From Caldifarciminota bacterium (GTDB taxonomy: Bacteria > Hydrothermota > Hydrothermia > LBFQ01), in NCBI GenBank assembly GCA_015490465.1, contig WFXS01000031.1:1-42822 (forward strand): a stretch of 42,822 nucleotides of DNA, in the 5' to 3' direction. Position 1 is the first letter of the stretch, and every line of letters starts with the position of its first letter. A program made the translations under genes and the position numbers. Positions 18,938 through 29,508 of the stretch are shown one piece after another. The notes beneath the pieces were generated by a model. That model was given only the letters and a program-made list of their open reading frames with translations, had not been told where the DNA came from and ran no database searches.

Positions 18938-20130
18938 TACAGGTTCTCTATGAGGGCTTCGGTGTACTCCGTCGTGGAGAGGGGTTCAACACCCATGTGG
19001 CGGGCGAGGTCGTAGGTTACCTTCTTCTCCCCTATGGTCTTTGCCACCGCCTTATCTATCAGTTCCGCGGCCTCCTTCCATCCTATATGCTCCAACATGA
19101 GCTTCGCAGCAAGGATCCCGGCAGTGGGGTTTATAACGTTCTTACCGGCGTACTTGGGGGCGGACCCATGAACCGGCTCAAATAGGGCATGGTGGTCCCC
19201 TATGTTGGCACCGGGCGCCATACCTAAGCCACCGACCAGAGCGGCGAGGGCGTCGGAGATGTAATCACCGTTGAGGTTGGTCGTTGCTATAACACCGTAT
19301 TCGCCGGGCCTCAGGAGGATCTGCTGGAACATGTTATCTGCTATCCTGTCGTTCACGAGGACCTTACCCTCTGTGCGCTCCCCCTCGCCCTCAAAGACGA
19401 CGTGGTCGGCGTATTCGTTCCGTATAAGCTCGTATCCCCAGTCCCTGAAGGCCCCTTCGGTGTACTTCATTATGTTGCCCTTGTGCATAAGGGTAAGGAC
19501 CGGGTAACCGTTCGCTATGGCGTACTCTATGGCCTTCCTGACCAGCCTCTGGCTCCGGAAACGGGATATGGGCTTTACGCCTATTCCAGCGTCCTCGGGG
19601 ATGCTGGCTCCCATCTCCCCGTTCAGGAAACGGCGGACCTTTTCACACTCCGGAGTCCCCATCTTCCACTCTATTCCGGCGTACACGTCCTCCGTGTTCT
19701 CACGGAACACCACCATGTTCACCTTCTCCGGATAACGGAGCGGACTGGGGACACCGGGGTAGTACTTTGCGGGTCGGACGTTGGCGTACAGGTCCAGCAT
19801 CTGACGGAGAGCGACGTTCAGGCTCCTGTACCCTCCACCCACGGGGGTGGTCAGGGGTCCCTTTATGGCCACGTGGTGTTCCCTTATGGCCTCAACCGTC
19901 TCTTCCGGAAGCGGGTTTCCCGCTTCTCTTATGGCCTTCTCACCGGCCAGAAGTTCCTTCCAGACTATACCCCTCTTCCCACCGTAGGCCTTTTGAACCG
20001 CGGCGTCCACGACCTTCCGTACGGAGGCCATAATCTCAGGCCCCGTTCCGTCCCCCTCTATGAAGGGGATTATGGGATGGTCCGGAACCAGAAGTTTCCC
20101 GTTCTCCACATGAATCTTTTCTCCGTTCAT
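18937..20130 (-). CDS. icd: Isocitrate dehydrogenase (NADP-type pattern)
   Basis: [72 protein letters not shown]. Confidence 0.93.
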   Translation of the reverse strand: MNGEKIHVENGKLLVPDHPIIPFIEGDGTGPEIMASVRKVVDAAVQKAYGGKRGIVWKELLAGEKAIREAGNPLPEETVEAIREHHVAIKGPLTTPVGGGYRSLNVALRQMLDLYANVRPAKYYPGVPSPLRYPEKVNMVVFRENTEDVYAGIEWKMGTPECEKVRRFLNGEMGASIPEDAGIGVKPISRFRSQRLVRKAIEYAIANGYPVLTLMHKGNIMKYTEGAFRDWGYELIRNEYADHVVFEGEGERTEGKVLVNDRIADNMFQQILLRPGEYGVIATTNLNGDYISDALAALVGGLGMAPGANIGDHHALFEPVHGSAPKYAGKNVINPTAGILAAKLMLEHIGWKEAAELIDKAVAKTIGEKKVTYDLARHMGVEPLSTTEYTEALIENL

Positions 20131-20206
20131 AAAGCCAGCATTTTAAGGTCGGAAACTTCCCTGTCAGGAAGGGGAACGCATCCCGGGTTTGACTGAAAAT
20201 TGACGC

Positions 20207-20989
20207 CTAAAGCCACCCGTGGCGCACGATTCTTACGTCGGGGTAGTACTTAAAGAGAACCTTCACAAACCGATCGTATATCCCCGGAGTTTTTATGAGG
20301 CGTATCCATTCCGGGAACCTATCAAGACTCCTGAGTCCGGGATTTTTGAAAGGTGATAAAAGCTCCACATGTACCACAGGTATCCCGTTATCCTTTAACT
20401 CCGAAATGATCTTTCGGAACTCGTCAAGGGCATCGGGAAATACGGGAGCCACGAAGGCGCCTGTCCTCACCCCCATATCCCTCAACCTCTTCAGGACGTT
20501 AAGGCGCACCTTCACCGGTGGGGAAATCGGCTCAACTTCCCTGAAGTACTCCTCTCCCATGACCGAAACGCTGACGTTCACCACAACACCGAGAGACCGA
20601 AAGAGGTCGGCATCCCTTAGAACCAGCGGTGATCGGGTAAGGATCTCAAGTTTTATCGCGGGAGCCAGTTTCATGAGGATCTCCAGAATGCCCCTGGTCA
20701 GTTTCCTGCGGGCCTCTACCGGCTGGTACGGATCGGTTACGGAACCTATAAGTACGGTTTTTCCATAGAACTTCTGAGGTCTACGAAGCTGCCGGACCAG
20801 AGCCGACAGCATCCCCTCTTTGGGGGATACGAACGTTCCCCACTCCCCCTTCCCTCTCTCAACGAACCTGCCCATGAAACTGGCATAACAGAATTTACAC
20901 CCAAAATGACAGCCAACGTAAGGGTTTATGACGTAGTCCACACCGGGAATCCGTGAGGGGACCAGAGCATTCTTCACAGCGCCGGGCAT
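20207..20989 (-). CDS. Radical SAM protein, SplB-like
   Basis: NPYVGCHFGCKFCYASFM (CxxxCxxC) and SVTDPYQPVEARRKLTR. Confidence 0.85.
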   Translation of the reverse strand: MPGAVKNALVPSRIPGVDYVINPYVGCHFGCKFCYASFMGRFVERGKGEWGTFVSPKEGMLSALVRQLRRPQKFYGKTVLIGSVTDPYQPVEARRKLTRGILEILMKLAPAIKLEILTRSPLVLRDADLFRSLGVVVNVSVSVMGEEYFREVEPISPPVKVRLNVLKRLRDMGVRTGAFVAPVFPDALDEFRKIISELKDNGIPVVHVELLSPFKNPGLRSLDRFPEWIRLIKTPGIYDRFVKVLFKYYPDVRIVRHGWL

Positions 20990-20990
20990 A

Positions 20991-21998
20991 TCACGTGTAG
21001 AACTCCCGCTTCAGTGGTCGGCTCATGAGCCTCTCAAGGGCATCAGGGGGTGAGACCTTTCCCTCTATTATGTCGCACACTACCTCGGTTATGGGTACGT
21101 CTATCCCCTTCGCTCTGGCCTCCTCCCTCACTATAAAGGCCGTGCGTACTCCCTCCGCCACCATGCTCATACCCCCAAGCACCTCGTCTATGCTTTTACC
21201 CTTTCCCAGCTGCTCTCCGACGTACCGATTACGGGAGTTAGGGGAAAAACTCGTCGTTATCATGTCTCCCATACCGGCGAGGCCGAAGAAGGTTTCCCTT
21301 CTCGCTCCGAGGGAAGTGCCGAACCTTATCATCTCGTAAAGTCCCCTCGTCAGGAGCGCCCCCTTGGAGTTGGTCCCAAAGCCGAGGCCGTCGCTTATAC
21401 CTGCGGCTATGGCGATTATATTCTTCAAGGCTCCCCCAAGCTCAACGCCGAGGACGTCGTCCTGCCTGTACACCCGGAAGGTTCTCCCTGAGAAGGCGTG
21501 CTGAACCTCCTGAGCGAAGTCGTCGTCCCTGCTGGCCACCACGACGGACGTGGGTACCCCCTTCACCACCTCAAGGGCTATGGAGGGACCGCTGAGTACG
21601 GCGTACGTAACCTCCGGCATCACCTCCGCAACGGCCTGTGAGACCGTCTTTATCCGATCTCCCACAAAGCCCTTTACGGCACTCACCACTCTTTTCGGCT
21701 CCACTTCCTCCATCACACGGGGAAGGACCTCGGAAACGGCAGCCGACTTGACTACCAGAACGTGGAAGTCCTTGCCCCTCAGATCCTCAAGGGTAGCCGT
21801 GTACCCTATCTTCGGATTCAGGGTGACCCCCGGAAGGCGGGTGTCGTCCCGGTGTTCTCTCCTGAGCCTGTCTATCCTCCCCGGATTCCTGTCCCAGACG
21901 AGGACCTCGTGGCCGTTCTCGGCGAGGAGGTGGGCCAGAGCCAGACCCCAGGCCCCGCCCCCTATTACGCCTACTGTCCTCTTCGGAAGTCCTGCCAT
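20991..21998 (-). CDS. gpsA: NAD(P)H-dependent glycerol-3-phosphate dehydrogenase
   Basis: [75 protein letters not shown]. Confidence 0.94.
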   Translation of the reverse strand: MAGLPKRTVGVIGGGAWGLALAHLLAENGHEVLVWDRNPGRIDRLRREHRDDTRLPGVTLNPKIGYTATLEDLRGKDFHVLVVKSAAVSEVLPRVMEEVEPKRVVSAVKGFVGDRIKTVSQAVAEVMPEVTYAVLSGPSIALEVVKGVPTSVVVASRDDDFAQEVQHAFSGRTFRVYRQDDVLGVELGGALKNIIAIAAGISDGLGFGTNSKGALLTRGLYEMIRFGTSLGARRETFFGLAGMGDMITTSFSPNSRNRYVGEQLGKGKSIDEVLGGMSMVAEGVRTAFIVREEARAKGIDVPITEVVCDIIEGKVSPPDALERLMSRPLKREFYT

Positions 21999-22582
21999 GT
22001 CCGTATGTACCAGTATTCCCCCTTCTTAACGAAGGTAAATACCGCCCTGCCCACGGCTTCTCCCCCTCCCTCGTAGGGTGGCTCTATACGGAGGTAGTAG
22101 TCCCACACCCACGTGGCCCGGTTGCTATCCTCCATTATGGGAGCGCCGTTGGTAAGGTTGAGAATGATCTCGTCGGCGTAATCAAATATCTGCTGGGCGG
22201 AGAGTATCTCCTCGTTGTACCCCCATGAGAGGCTGTCTATACCCCATCTGTCCCGGAGGATGTCGCGGATGTCGCTCTGCGAGGGGTCAAAGTAGAATAC
22301 GAAGCTGTCCGGATCAAGGCAGTTCCTGTACCCTTCCAGATCTCTGGAAGTATAGGCTACCTCCAGATTCTTAACTACGTACTCCGGCTTTACAGGGGGG
22401 TAGTACCTCCCCCTGTCGTCGTAAGTCTTCGGTAAAAAGACGTTCTTACAGCCGAAAAGGGCGAGGGCCAGGATTACTCCGGTATAACGGATACGTACTT
22501 CCTCCCTTTCCTCTCGTGGAACTTTACCACTCCGTCCACCGTAGCGTAGATGGTGAAGTCGGATCCCATCGCCACTCCCCAT
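21971..22582 (-). CDS. Putative lipoprotein (start codon uncertain)
   Basis: Signal/lipobox [16 protein letters not shown]; no ATG/GTG/TTG between the rpmA stop and the signal peptide. Confidence 0.6.
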   Translation of the reverse strand: MGSGDGIRLHHLRYGGRSGKVPREEREEVRIRYTGVILALALFGCKNVFLPKTYDDRGRYYPPVKPEYVVKNLEVAYTSRDLEGYRNCLDPDSFVFYFDPSQSDIRDILRDRWGIDSLSWGYNEEILSAQQIFDYADEIILNLTNGAPIMEDSNRATWVWDYYLRIEPPYEGGGEAVGRAVFTFVKKGEYWYIRTWQDFRRGQ

Positions 22583-22725
22583 CCGGGATGGATACGGGTT
22601 CCCCTCTGGCGGACTATTATCTGACCCTTCTGAACGAACTGGCCCCCGTACCTCTTTACGCCGAGATATTTGGGGTTGCTATCCCTTCCGTTCTTCGTGC
22701 TTCCACCGGCCTTCTTGCTTGCCAT
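22474..22725 (-). CDS. rpmA: 50S ribosomal protein L27
   Basis: [61 protein letters not shown]; start moved to ATG 22725. Confidence 0.95.
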   Translation of the reverse strand: MASKKAGGSTKNGRDSNPKYLGVKRYGGQFVQKGQIIVRQRGTRIHPGWGVAMGSDFTIYATVDGVVKFHERKGRKYVSVIPE

Positions 22726-23119
22726 AGTCGTATATTTTACGGTGGATAAACGGGGGATGTCCACGAAAAGGGGTGGGGAATATAAAGGATCGTTCGGAGG
22801 GAAGGGTAGGTGTGTGGTTTAAAGAAATTAGAGTGGTTAACGAGTCTCCGTAATCTACCCCGTATTCGTGATGCCGTCCCTCATAAAAAGGCGTTTTCAC
22901 CGTGCCGTTAAGGTGATATGCGTACAGGGTTGGGCTATAGCACAGAAGTTCGTAATCAGATCAGCATATAGGTGCAATACCTGTAATCTCATCGTATACC
23001 GCATACACGATACGCGATAAAGCCGGATAATTCACCCCTTGGGAGATAAAGGGTATAATAGACGTAAGTCCAAAAATTATCCCACTATTGGGGGTGGGAA
23101 GCGCCCTTAGAATTCGTCC

Positions 23120-26100
23120 GTGGCCGACTTCGTACACCTCCACGTGCATAGCGAGTACAGTCTATTGGACGGCGCCGCCCGGATAAAAGACCTCGTGAGG
23201 AAGGCGAAAGAACTGGGCTTCCCCGCCCTTGCTCTCACGGATCACGGCAACCTGTACGGCTCAATAGAGTTCTACAAGGCGGCAAAGGAGGAGGGCATAA
23301 AACCCATCCTTGGCATGGAGGCCTACATCGTTGAGGATCACTCCAAAAAGGGGAAGGAGCATAAGGAGTACAACCACCTGACCCTCCTCGCCGCAGATAA
23401 CGAGGGATGGAGGAACCTCATGAGGCTGTCCTCCCTCGGATTCCTTGAGGGATTCTACGGCAAACCCCGTATAGACTGGGAGCAACTTGAGAAACACTCC
23501 AGCGGGTTGATCGTCCTTTCGGGATGTCCCAAGGGTACGATAGCCGAGAACATCGTAAAGGGCCGATACGACGAGGCGAAGAGGTGGGTGGAGTGGTTTA
23601 AGGACGTCTTCGGTGAGAGGTTCTTCCTTGAGGTGCAGGACGTGGGAATACCGGAGAACGAGGCCATAAACAAGACCCTGCTTGAGTTTTCAAAGTACTT
23701 TAAGATACCCCTGGTAGCGACGAACGACGTCCACTACGTAAACCCCGGCGACCACGAGCTTCAGGAGATCCTGATGGCCATCGCCCAGAACAAGAAGATA
23801 AACGACAGGAGTCGCTTCATGCTCAGCACGAAACAGCTCTACATGCGGAGCGAGGAGGAGATGCTCCGCCTCTTCTCGTGGATGCCGGAGGCCGTAAGGA
23901 ACACCATGATAGTGGCCGAGATGGTGAACGTTGATATAGAGCTGGACGCCACAAAACTCAAACTCCCCCACTTCCTCCTGCCCGAAGGGTACTCCTCGGA
24001 CGTTGAGTACCTGAAGGATCTGGCAAGGAAGGGACTTGAGGAGAGGATAAGTGATCTACCCGAAAGCGAAAGGCAGAAGTACAGGGAGAGGTTGGAGTAC
24101 GAGCTTTCCGTAATAGAGGGAACGGGATTCGCGGGGTACTTCCTGATAATATGGGATCTCGTCAACGCGTCCCGTAAGATGGGCGTAAAGGTAGGTCCGG
24201 GCAGGGGATCGGCTGCCGGTTCCCTTGTTCTCTACTCCCTCGGTATCACTCAGATAGACCCTCTGAAGTACGATCTCCTCTTTGAGCGTTTCCTGAACCC
24301 GGAGCGTATATCTCCCCCCGACGTGGACATTGACTTTCAGGATAACCGCAGGGAGGACGTTATAAACTACCTGAGAGATAGGTACGGAGACGACAGGGTC
24401 GCCCAGATCATAACTTTCTCCAAACTCAAGGCCAGAGCCGCTTTTAAGGACGTCGCCCGGTACTACGACACCCCCTTTGAGCAGGCCAACCAGATCTCCC
24501 AGCTCATACCTAACGTCCCGACCGACCCCATAACTCTGGCCGAGGCCTACGAGAGCGTTGAGGACTTCCGAAAGGCGGTTGAAAAGGAACCGTGGAAGAC
24601 GGTGGTTGAGAAGGCCATAAAACTTGAGGGCTTTACCCGTGGAACCAGCGTACACGCGGCGGGGGTGGTCGTATCTCCCGACGAGCTCACGAACCACGTT
24701 CCCCTGGCCAAAAGCAAGGACGGACAGGTAATAACCCAGTACGACATGGGAACGCTGGAACTCCTCGGTATGCTCAAAATAGACGTCCTCGGTCTGCGTA
24801 CCCTCTCCATGCTTGACCACGCCGAGAGGCTCGTCCGCCAGCACTACGACCCCCACTTCACTCTGGAGTCCATCCCGATTGACGACCCCGGAACCTTCCG
24901 ACTCCTTCAGGAGGGTAAGACCATGGGAGTCTTCCAGCTGGAAGGGACCAACATGCGCAAGATACTGATAAGACTCAGACCCACAGCCCTTGAAGACATA
25001 ATCGCCCTGAACGCCCTGTACCGTCCTGGTCCCATACAGAGCGGGATGGTGGACGAGTACATAGAGCGAAAACACGGCAAACCCTTTGAGTACGAGTTCC
25101 CGGAATTAGAACCCATCCTCAAGAACACTTACGGACTATTCGTCTATCAGGAGCAGATAATGCTCATGTCCCGCGTGCTGGCCGGCTTTACCCCCGGAGA
25201 GGCAGATACCCTGCGTAAGGCCATAGGAAAGAAGAAGAAGGCCCTGATGGAGAAGATGAAGGACAAGTTCATAAAGGGAGCCGTAGAGAGAGGGTACGAC
25301 GAGAAGAAGATCGTAAAGCTCTGGGAGGATATAGAGAAGTTCGCCTCCTACTCCTTCAACAAATCTCACTCCGCAGCCTACGGCCTCATGGCCTACTGGA
25401 CGGCCTACCTGAAGGCCCATTATCCTCTGGCATTTTATACGGCCGCCCTCTCGTCCTTCAAAGGGTCCCAGCAGCAGAGGTTCTTCAAGAACGCTCCCCT
25501 CTTCATAGCAGAGATGCGTGAGATGGGCATAAGGGTGGTGCCGCCCGACGTGAACCGCAGCGACGTTGACTTCACTCTGGACAAAGAGGAAAACGCCGTC
25601 GTGTGGGGTCTCGGGTTCCTTAAGGACGTGGGCCTTGAAATGGCCGAAAGGATAGTCAGGGAAAGGGAAAGGGGAGGGGAGTACAGGAGCGTATCCGACT
25701 TCGCCCGCCGCACGAAGGCTAACAAGAAGGTCCTTGAGGCCCTGACCAGAGCGGGAGCGCTTGATTCCATATCGGGGATGACCAGATCCCAGCTCCTGCA
25801 GGATATCCGCTCCGGAAGGGTGAGCAAGAGGGCTACGGGTAGCCTTTTCGGAAGCATAATGGACAGCAAGGTGGAGGAAGCGAGGGAGGATCTGAATACT
25901 CTCCTGAACATGGAGAGGCAATCTCTGGGCCTTTACATCTCCGGAAAGCCCTACGACGCCTACAGGGACGTCGCGAAAGCCTACGGTTTCCCGAAAATAG
26001 AGGAACTGGAGAACTACGTTAACCGGGAGGTCGTATTCGTGGCATCCCTCCTCTATTACGACAAGCGCAAGTTCAGGAGCGGAACTAAACTATCGCTCCT

Positions 26101-26626
26101 CTTTGAGGACGACACCGGAACCGTGGACGCCACGATGTTCATATCCGAAGGCCTCACGGAGCTCCTTGAGAAACTGGAGAACGACCTCGTATTCGTGGTA
26201 AAGGGAACCGTAAGGGGTGTATCCGACGACAACGAGGAGGAGGAACGCATAGAGGTCAGAATAAAGGACGCTTCATCCATAATCCCGATCAGGGACTTCG
26301 TCACCCAGAACAGGATACTGCGGAACGGAGACCCGGGGAAGGTCCTTGAGGCCGCCCTGAAGAAGTTTGAGATAATGGCACCGAACGGGTTTAAGAGCAA
26401 AGAGGAGGGCAAGATCGCCTTCGTGAGGTTCTGGATAAGGGATCTGTCCGGTGAGGAGTTCGCCGAAGAGGTACCCTACGGTGTCGGCCTCAGGATCCTT
26501 AAAAGGCTGGTCGTTAAGGACTCAGGTCTTTTCCTTGAGAGGAGGGACGCTTACGATGAGGCGGCCTATGCCCTACTGATTCGGGACGTTGAGAGGTGGT
26601 TGAGGGCGCTGAAGAAGGTGAAGTAG
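23120..26626 (+). CDS. dnaE: DNA polymerase III alpha subunit
   Basis: PHP domain FVHLHVHSEYSLLDGA; GPGRGSAAGSLVLYSLGIT; PDVDIDFQD; full C-terminal HhH/OB region; GTG start. Confidence 0.96.
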   Translation: MADFVHLHVHSEYSLLDGAARIKDLVRKAKELGFPALALTDHGNLYGSIEFYKAAKEEGIKPILGMEAYIVEDHSKKGKEHKEYNHLTLLAADNEGWRNLMRLSSLGFLEGFYGKPRIDWEQLEKHSSGLIVLSGCPKGTIAENIVKGRYDEAKRWVEWFKDVFGERFFLEVQDVGIPENEAINKTLLEFSKYFKIPLVATNDVHYVNPGDHELQEILMAIAQNKKINDRSRFMLSTKQLYMRSEEEMLRLFSWMPEAVRNTMIVAEMVNVDIELDATKLKLPHFLLPEGYSSDVEYLKDLARKGLEERISDLPESERQKYRERLEYELSVIEGTGFAGYFLIIWDLVNASRKMGVKVGPGRGSAAGSLVLYSLGITQIDPLKYDLLFERFLNPERISPPDVDIDFQDNRREDVINYLRDRYGDDRVAQIITFSKLKARAAFKDVARYYDTPFEQANQISQLIPNVPTDPITLAEAYESVEDFRKAVEKEPWKTVVEKAIKLEGFTRGTSVHAAGVVVSPDELTNHVPLAKSKDGQVITQYDMGTLELLGMLKIDVLGLRTLSMLDHAERLVRQHYDPHFTLESIPIDDPGTFRLLQEGKTMGVFQLEGTNMRKILIRLRPTALEDIIALNALYRPGPIQSGMVDEYIERKHGKPFEYEFPELEPILKNTYGLFVYQEQIMLMSRVLAGFTPGEADTLRKAIGKKKKALMEKMKDKFIKGAVERGYDEKKIVKLWEDIEKFASYSFNKSHSAAYGLMAYWTAYLKAHYPLAFYTAALSSFKGSQQQRFFKNAPLFIAEMREMGIRVVPPDVNRSDVDFTLDKEENAVVWGLGFLKDVGLEMAERIVRERERGGEYRSVSDFARRTKANKKVLEALTRAGALDSISGMTRSQLLQDIRSGRVSKRATGSLFGSIMDSKVEEAREDLNTLLNMERQSLGLYISGKPYDAYRDVAKAYGFPKIEELENYVNREVVFVASLLYYDKRKFRSGTKLSLLFEDDTGTVDATMFISEGLTELLEKLENDLVFVVKGTVRGVSDDNEEEERIEVRIKDASSIIPIRDFVTQNRILRNGDPGKVLEAALKKFEIMAPNGFKSKEEGKIAFVRFWIRDLSGEEFAEEVPYGVGLRILKRLVVKDSGLFLERRDAYDEAAYALLIRDVERWLRALKKVK

Positions 26627-26702
26627 TCACGATTATAGAGACGTGATTCATGTGCAGTTCCTGAGTGTTGTTGAAGTACGTACCGCCCTACAATATCCAG
26701 CG

Positions 26703-27032
26703 TTGTGCATGGGAAACGAAGGGGGTAGTATTTTGGAGTTCGTTGAGAGTCTATCCCGGAAGATGAAGGAGTACATGTACACCCACGGTTTACCATCCCC
26801 CATCTTTCGGGTGTACGTGGACGGAGGATCAAGGGTTATCATGGAATCGGAGAGATCCGGGAGGTTTCCCAGATCGCTGAAGTGCGTCTTTACCCCTCCG
26901 ACCTACACGGTCATGGTTGAGGGACGGGTTATAACTTACGACACCCTCCTATCTCACGATGGGTTCAGGGTTGAGGAGAGGATACTGAACACGCTCTTTG
27001 AGGTGATGCTTGAATACGTGATTGAAGATTGA
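26703..27032 (+). CDS. Hypothetical protein
   Basis: Start placed at TTG 26703 (or ATG 26709) after TACAAT-N8; upstream ORF extension to 26643 less likely. Confidence 0.55.
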   Translation: MCMGNEGGSILEFVESLSRKMKEYMYTHGLPSPIFRVYVDGGSRVIMESERSGRFPRSLKCVFTPPTYTVMVEGRVITYDTLLSHDGFRVEERILNTLFEVMLEYVIED

Positions 27033-27049
27033 GGCTTAGAATACCGACT

Positions 27050-27427
27050 ATGCGTAAGTTTGTTCTGCTGATACTGACCGTGTTATTTCTCTCGTGTTCG
27101 GGGGAAGCCTCAAAGTCGGAAGAGGGAACTGACCTCGCGACCGGGGTAACGGAACAGGTAAAGGTTCCCGAAGATCTGAGGAGGTTTTTGTATCCGGGAT
27201 CGGCCGTTGAGAAGGTACTCGTCGGCGAGAGATCTGTAGGCGTGGTTATGCGAACCAAAGACGATATAAAGAAAGTTGCCGAATTCTACCTTAAGGAGCT
27301 CGGGAAGCCCGAAGATAAGGTCGTAAACTCGTGGGCAATCTCTTACCTTTACAGTCGGGAGAACGCCATGATCCACATAGAGAGGGAGGACGGAGGAAGC
27401 GTAATATCCGTCTCGCTTGTAAAATAA
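27050..27427 (+). CDS. Small putative lipoprotein
   Basis: MRKFVLLILTVLFLSCSGE lipobox; TAGAAT-N7-ATG supports start 27050 rather than 27029. Confidence 0.75.
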   Translation: MRKFVLLILTVLFLSCSGEASKSEEGTDLATGVTEQVKVPEDLRRFLYPGSAVEKVLVGERSVGVVMRTKDDIKKVAEFYLKELGKPEDKVVNSWAISYLYSRENAMIHIEREDGGSVISVSLVK

Positions 27428-27447
27428 AAAATGGGCCTTTCGGCCCA
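27425..27447 (-). terminator. Rho-independent terminator downstream of tRNA-Val
   Basis: TGGGCC-tttc-GGCCCA stem with a T-run on the minus strand. Confidence 0.8.
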
Positions 27448-27449
27448 AG

Positions 27450-27523
27450 TGGGCGCGGGAGGAGTTGAACCTCCGACCTCTCGCATGTCAAACGAGCGCT
27501 CTAACCACCTGAGCTACGCGCCC
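27450..27523 (-). tRNA. tRNA-Val(GAC), 74 nt, CCA not encoded
   Basis: Minus strand GGGCGCGTAGCTCAGGTGGTTAGAGCGCTCGTTTGACATGCGAGAGGTCGGAGGTTCAACTCCTCCCGCGCCCA folds as a cloverleaf; anticodon loop TTGACAT. Confidence 0.95.
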
Positions 27524-27580
27524 GGATGAGGATGATATTATACTGTGGAACGGTGTGCGTGTGGGGTTTAGAATTCCCGC

Positions 27581-28423
27581 TTGAAGAGGATACTCCGCTA
27601 CGCCGTCGCCTTTCTCGGAATACTGTTCGCCGTTTATCCCATGCTAAGGGACATTCACCGCCTGCGGGAGATAAGGTTTGACCCTATCCTGTTTCTGGCA
27701 GCCGTAATCATCATGTTACTGTCTTACAGCCTCCTTCCCCTTATCTGGCTATACGTGGGCAGGGCCTTCGGTATACCTCTAAACATAAGGGAGGCCGTAA
27801 ACTCGTGGTTCGTATCGTCGGTCGGCAGGTACATACCGGGGAAGGTGTGGCAGTTCGTGGGGCGGGCCTCCCTCCTGCCCTACCCCGCATCCGTGGTGAT
27901 ATCGGCCATGTTTTACGAACATCTCATCCTTATGACGGGGGCATCCCTGTTCTCCTTCGTACTTCCCCGTTTTCCCCTCCTGCAGGTCCTGATAACCTTA
28001 ACCCTCGCGACCGCTCTTCTGATGTGGAGGTACTTTATCCTCCTTATTCGCAGATGGTTCCCGAAGGTACATCACTATCCCCGTAGATGGAAGGACGTGG
28101 TTGTGGCCGTACTCCTGTCAACCCTCTACTGGGCGATATCGGGGTTTGCGGCTTACCTCATAGCGAAAAGCACCTTCTGGGGTAAGGGCTATCCGGAGAT
28201 AGCCTTCGTCTATTCCTTCTCCTTTGTGGCCTCTTACGTGCTTCCCCTCACTCCGGCAGGCCTCGGTATAAGGGAGGCCATCATATCGGGGATAATGGGG
28301 TACAACCTCCAGTCCTCGGTATTCGCCCTTTTGACCCGTCTGGCCATACTGGCGGTGGACCTTATAACCCTCGGAATAGGGGTTCTGGCCGGCGTTAGAG
28401 GTAATAGGAGAGGAGACTCATAG
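27581..28423 (+). CDS. UPF0104/LPG synthase TM-domain-like membrane protein
   Basis: SVGRYIPGKVWQFVGRASLL and LPLTPAGLGIREAIISGI motifs; TTG start after TAGAAT-N6. Confidence 0.8.
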   Translation: MKRILRYAVAFLGILFAVYPMLRDIHRLREIRFDPILFLAAVIIMLLSYSLLPLIWLYVGRAFGIPLNIREAVNSWFVSSVGRYIPGKVWQFVGRASLLPYPASVVISAMFYEHLILMTGASLFSFVLPRFPLLQVLITLTLATALLMWRYFILLIRRWFPKVHHYPRRWKDVVVAVLLSTLYWAISGFAAYLIAKSTFWGKGYPEIAFVYSFSFVASYVLPLTPAGLGIREAIISGIMGYNLQSSVFALLTRLAILAVDLITLGIGVLAGVRGNRRGDS

Positions 28424-29126
28424 GCAGACCCGCCTCCCCGATCTCCTTTTTCAGGTTGGATAGGTCGTAATTCACCCTGTACCAGGTGAACGACGGCTCC
28501 TCATCGTCGTATATACCGAAGGAGGCCCCACCGAGACCGTCCCGTGGTTGTCCCACGGAGCCGGGATTCACTATGTACCGTACGGAGGGCAGGAACTTCA
28601 TCTTCATACGGTCGCTTACCACCTGTCCCCCAACGACTACCGTCCTGTATCGGGCAAAGTAGGAGGGTACGTGGGTATGACCCACGAAGATCAGACGGGC
28701 GTCGGTACTCCTGAAGGAAATGGTGGCATCCGACGGGTCAAATATGTACTTCCATATCGGATCGTCCGGTGCCGCATGGACGTACAGGATATCTCCCTCG
28801 CGGGCAAGTGGTCTCAAATGGCGAATAAAGTTGAGATTTTCCGGCTTGATCACCTTCTCCGTCCATACGCTACACGTGTAAGCCAGATCGGAGAAGTAGT
28901 TTCGCTCCTCATGGTTTACGAGTGCGGCATCGTGGTTTCCAAGAAGACAAATATCGCACCTCTCCCTGAACCACTCTATAACCTCGTTGGGCCTCGTACC
29001 GTAGTCCACGTAATCGCCGAGGGATACTACGCGGTCGTATCCGATCTTCTCCCTCTCAAGGAAATCCAGAACGGCCCTCAACGCCCACCAGTTAGCGTGG
29101 ACATCGGACAGTATGAGCGTTTTCAC
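28395..29126 (-). CDS. Metallophosphoesterase
   Basis: LSDVHANWWAL; SLGDYVDYG; LLGNHDAAL; GHTHVPSYF; GSVGQPRDG. Confidence 0.92.
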   Translation of the reverse strand: MKTLILSDVHANWWALRAVLDFLEREKIGYDRVVSLGDYVDYGTRPNEVIEWFRERCDICLLGNHDAALVNHEERNYFSDLAYTCSVWTEKVIKPENLNFIRHLRPLAREGDILYVHAAPDDPIWKYIFDPSDATISFRSTDARLIFVGHTHVPSYFARYRTVVVGGQVVSDRMKMKFLPSVRYIVNPGSVGQPRDGLGGASFGIYDDEEPSFTWYRVNYDLSNLKKEIGEAGLPMSLLSYYL

Positions 29127-29156
29127 ATTTTAAACCTACCCTTTAGCATCCTCCGG

Positions 29157-29450
29157 TCAGGAGAGATACTCCTCAAGTCTGTCTAACATCTCGTCAACCC
29201 TCTTCCTCATGGCTTCCAGTTTCTCCGCGGCCTCGCCCCTGAGCTTTCCGGACTTTTCACTGAACTCCCTCTCAATCTGCGCCCTCAACTCCCTCAACTT
29301 CTCACGGGCCATCCTGCCACGATCCACCAGCTTGCCACGTACCTCTTTCCCTGTGTACGGGGTCGTGAGGAGCGTCGCCAGCGCTCCTATGGTCATTCCG
29401 GTCAAAAGTCCCATTACGAACAGCAGTGCATCTTCGCTTTTCCTTGCCAT
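29157..29450 (-). CDS. YtxH-like membrane-anchored protein
   Basis: LLTGMTIGALATLLTTPYTGKEVRGKL; start moved to ATG 29450 after TAGAAT-N8. Confidence 0.8.
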   Translation of the reverse strand: MARKSEDALLFVMGLLTGMTIGALATLLTTPYTGKEVRGKLVDRGRMAREKLRELRAQIEREFSEKSGKLRGEAAEKLEAMRKRVDEMLDRLEEYLS

Positions 29451-29508
29451 AGGGTAAAATTCTAAAGGAGAACGGATACTCTGGACGGGATTAGAATAGC
29501 AACGTCTG

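Noticed and set aside
22726-23119. rpmA-dnaE intergenic region as a ncRNA or replication origin
   Set aside because: No DnaA-box cluster, repeat array or convincing structure seen; contains expected divergent promoters (TAAAAT for rpmA, TATAAT near 23054 and TAGAAT for dnaE).
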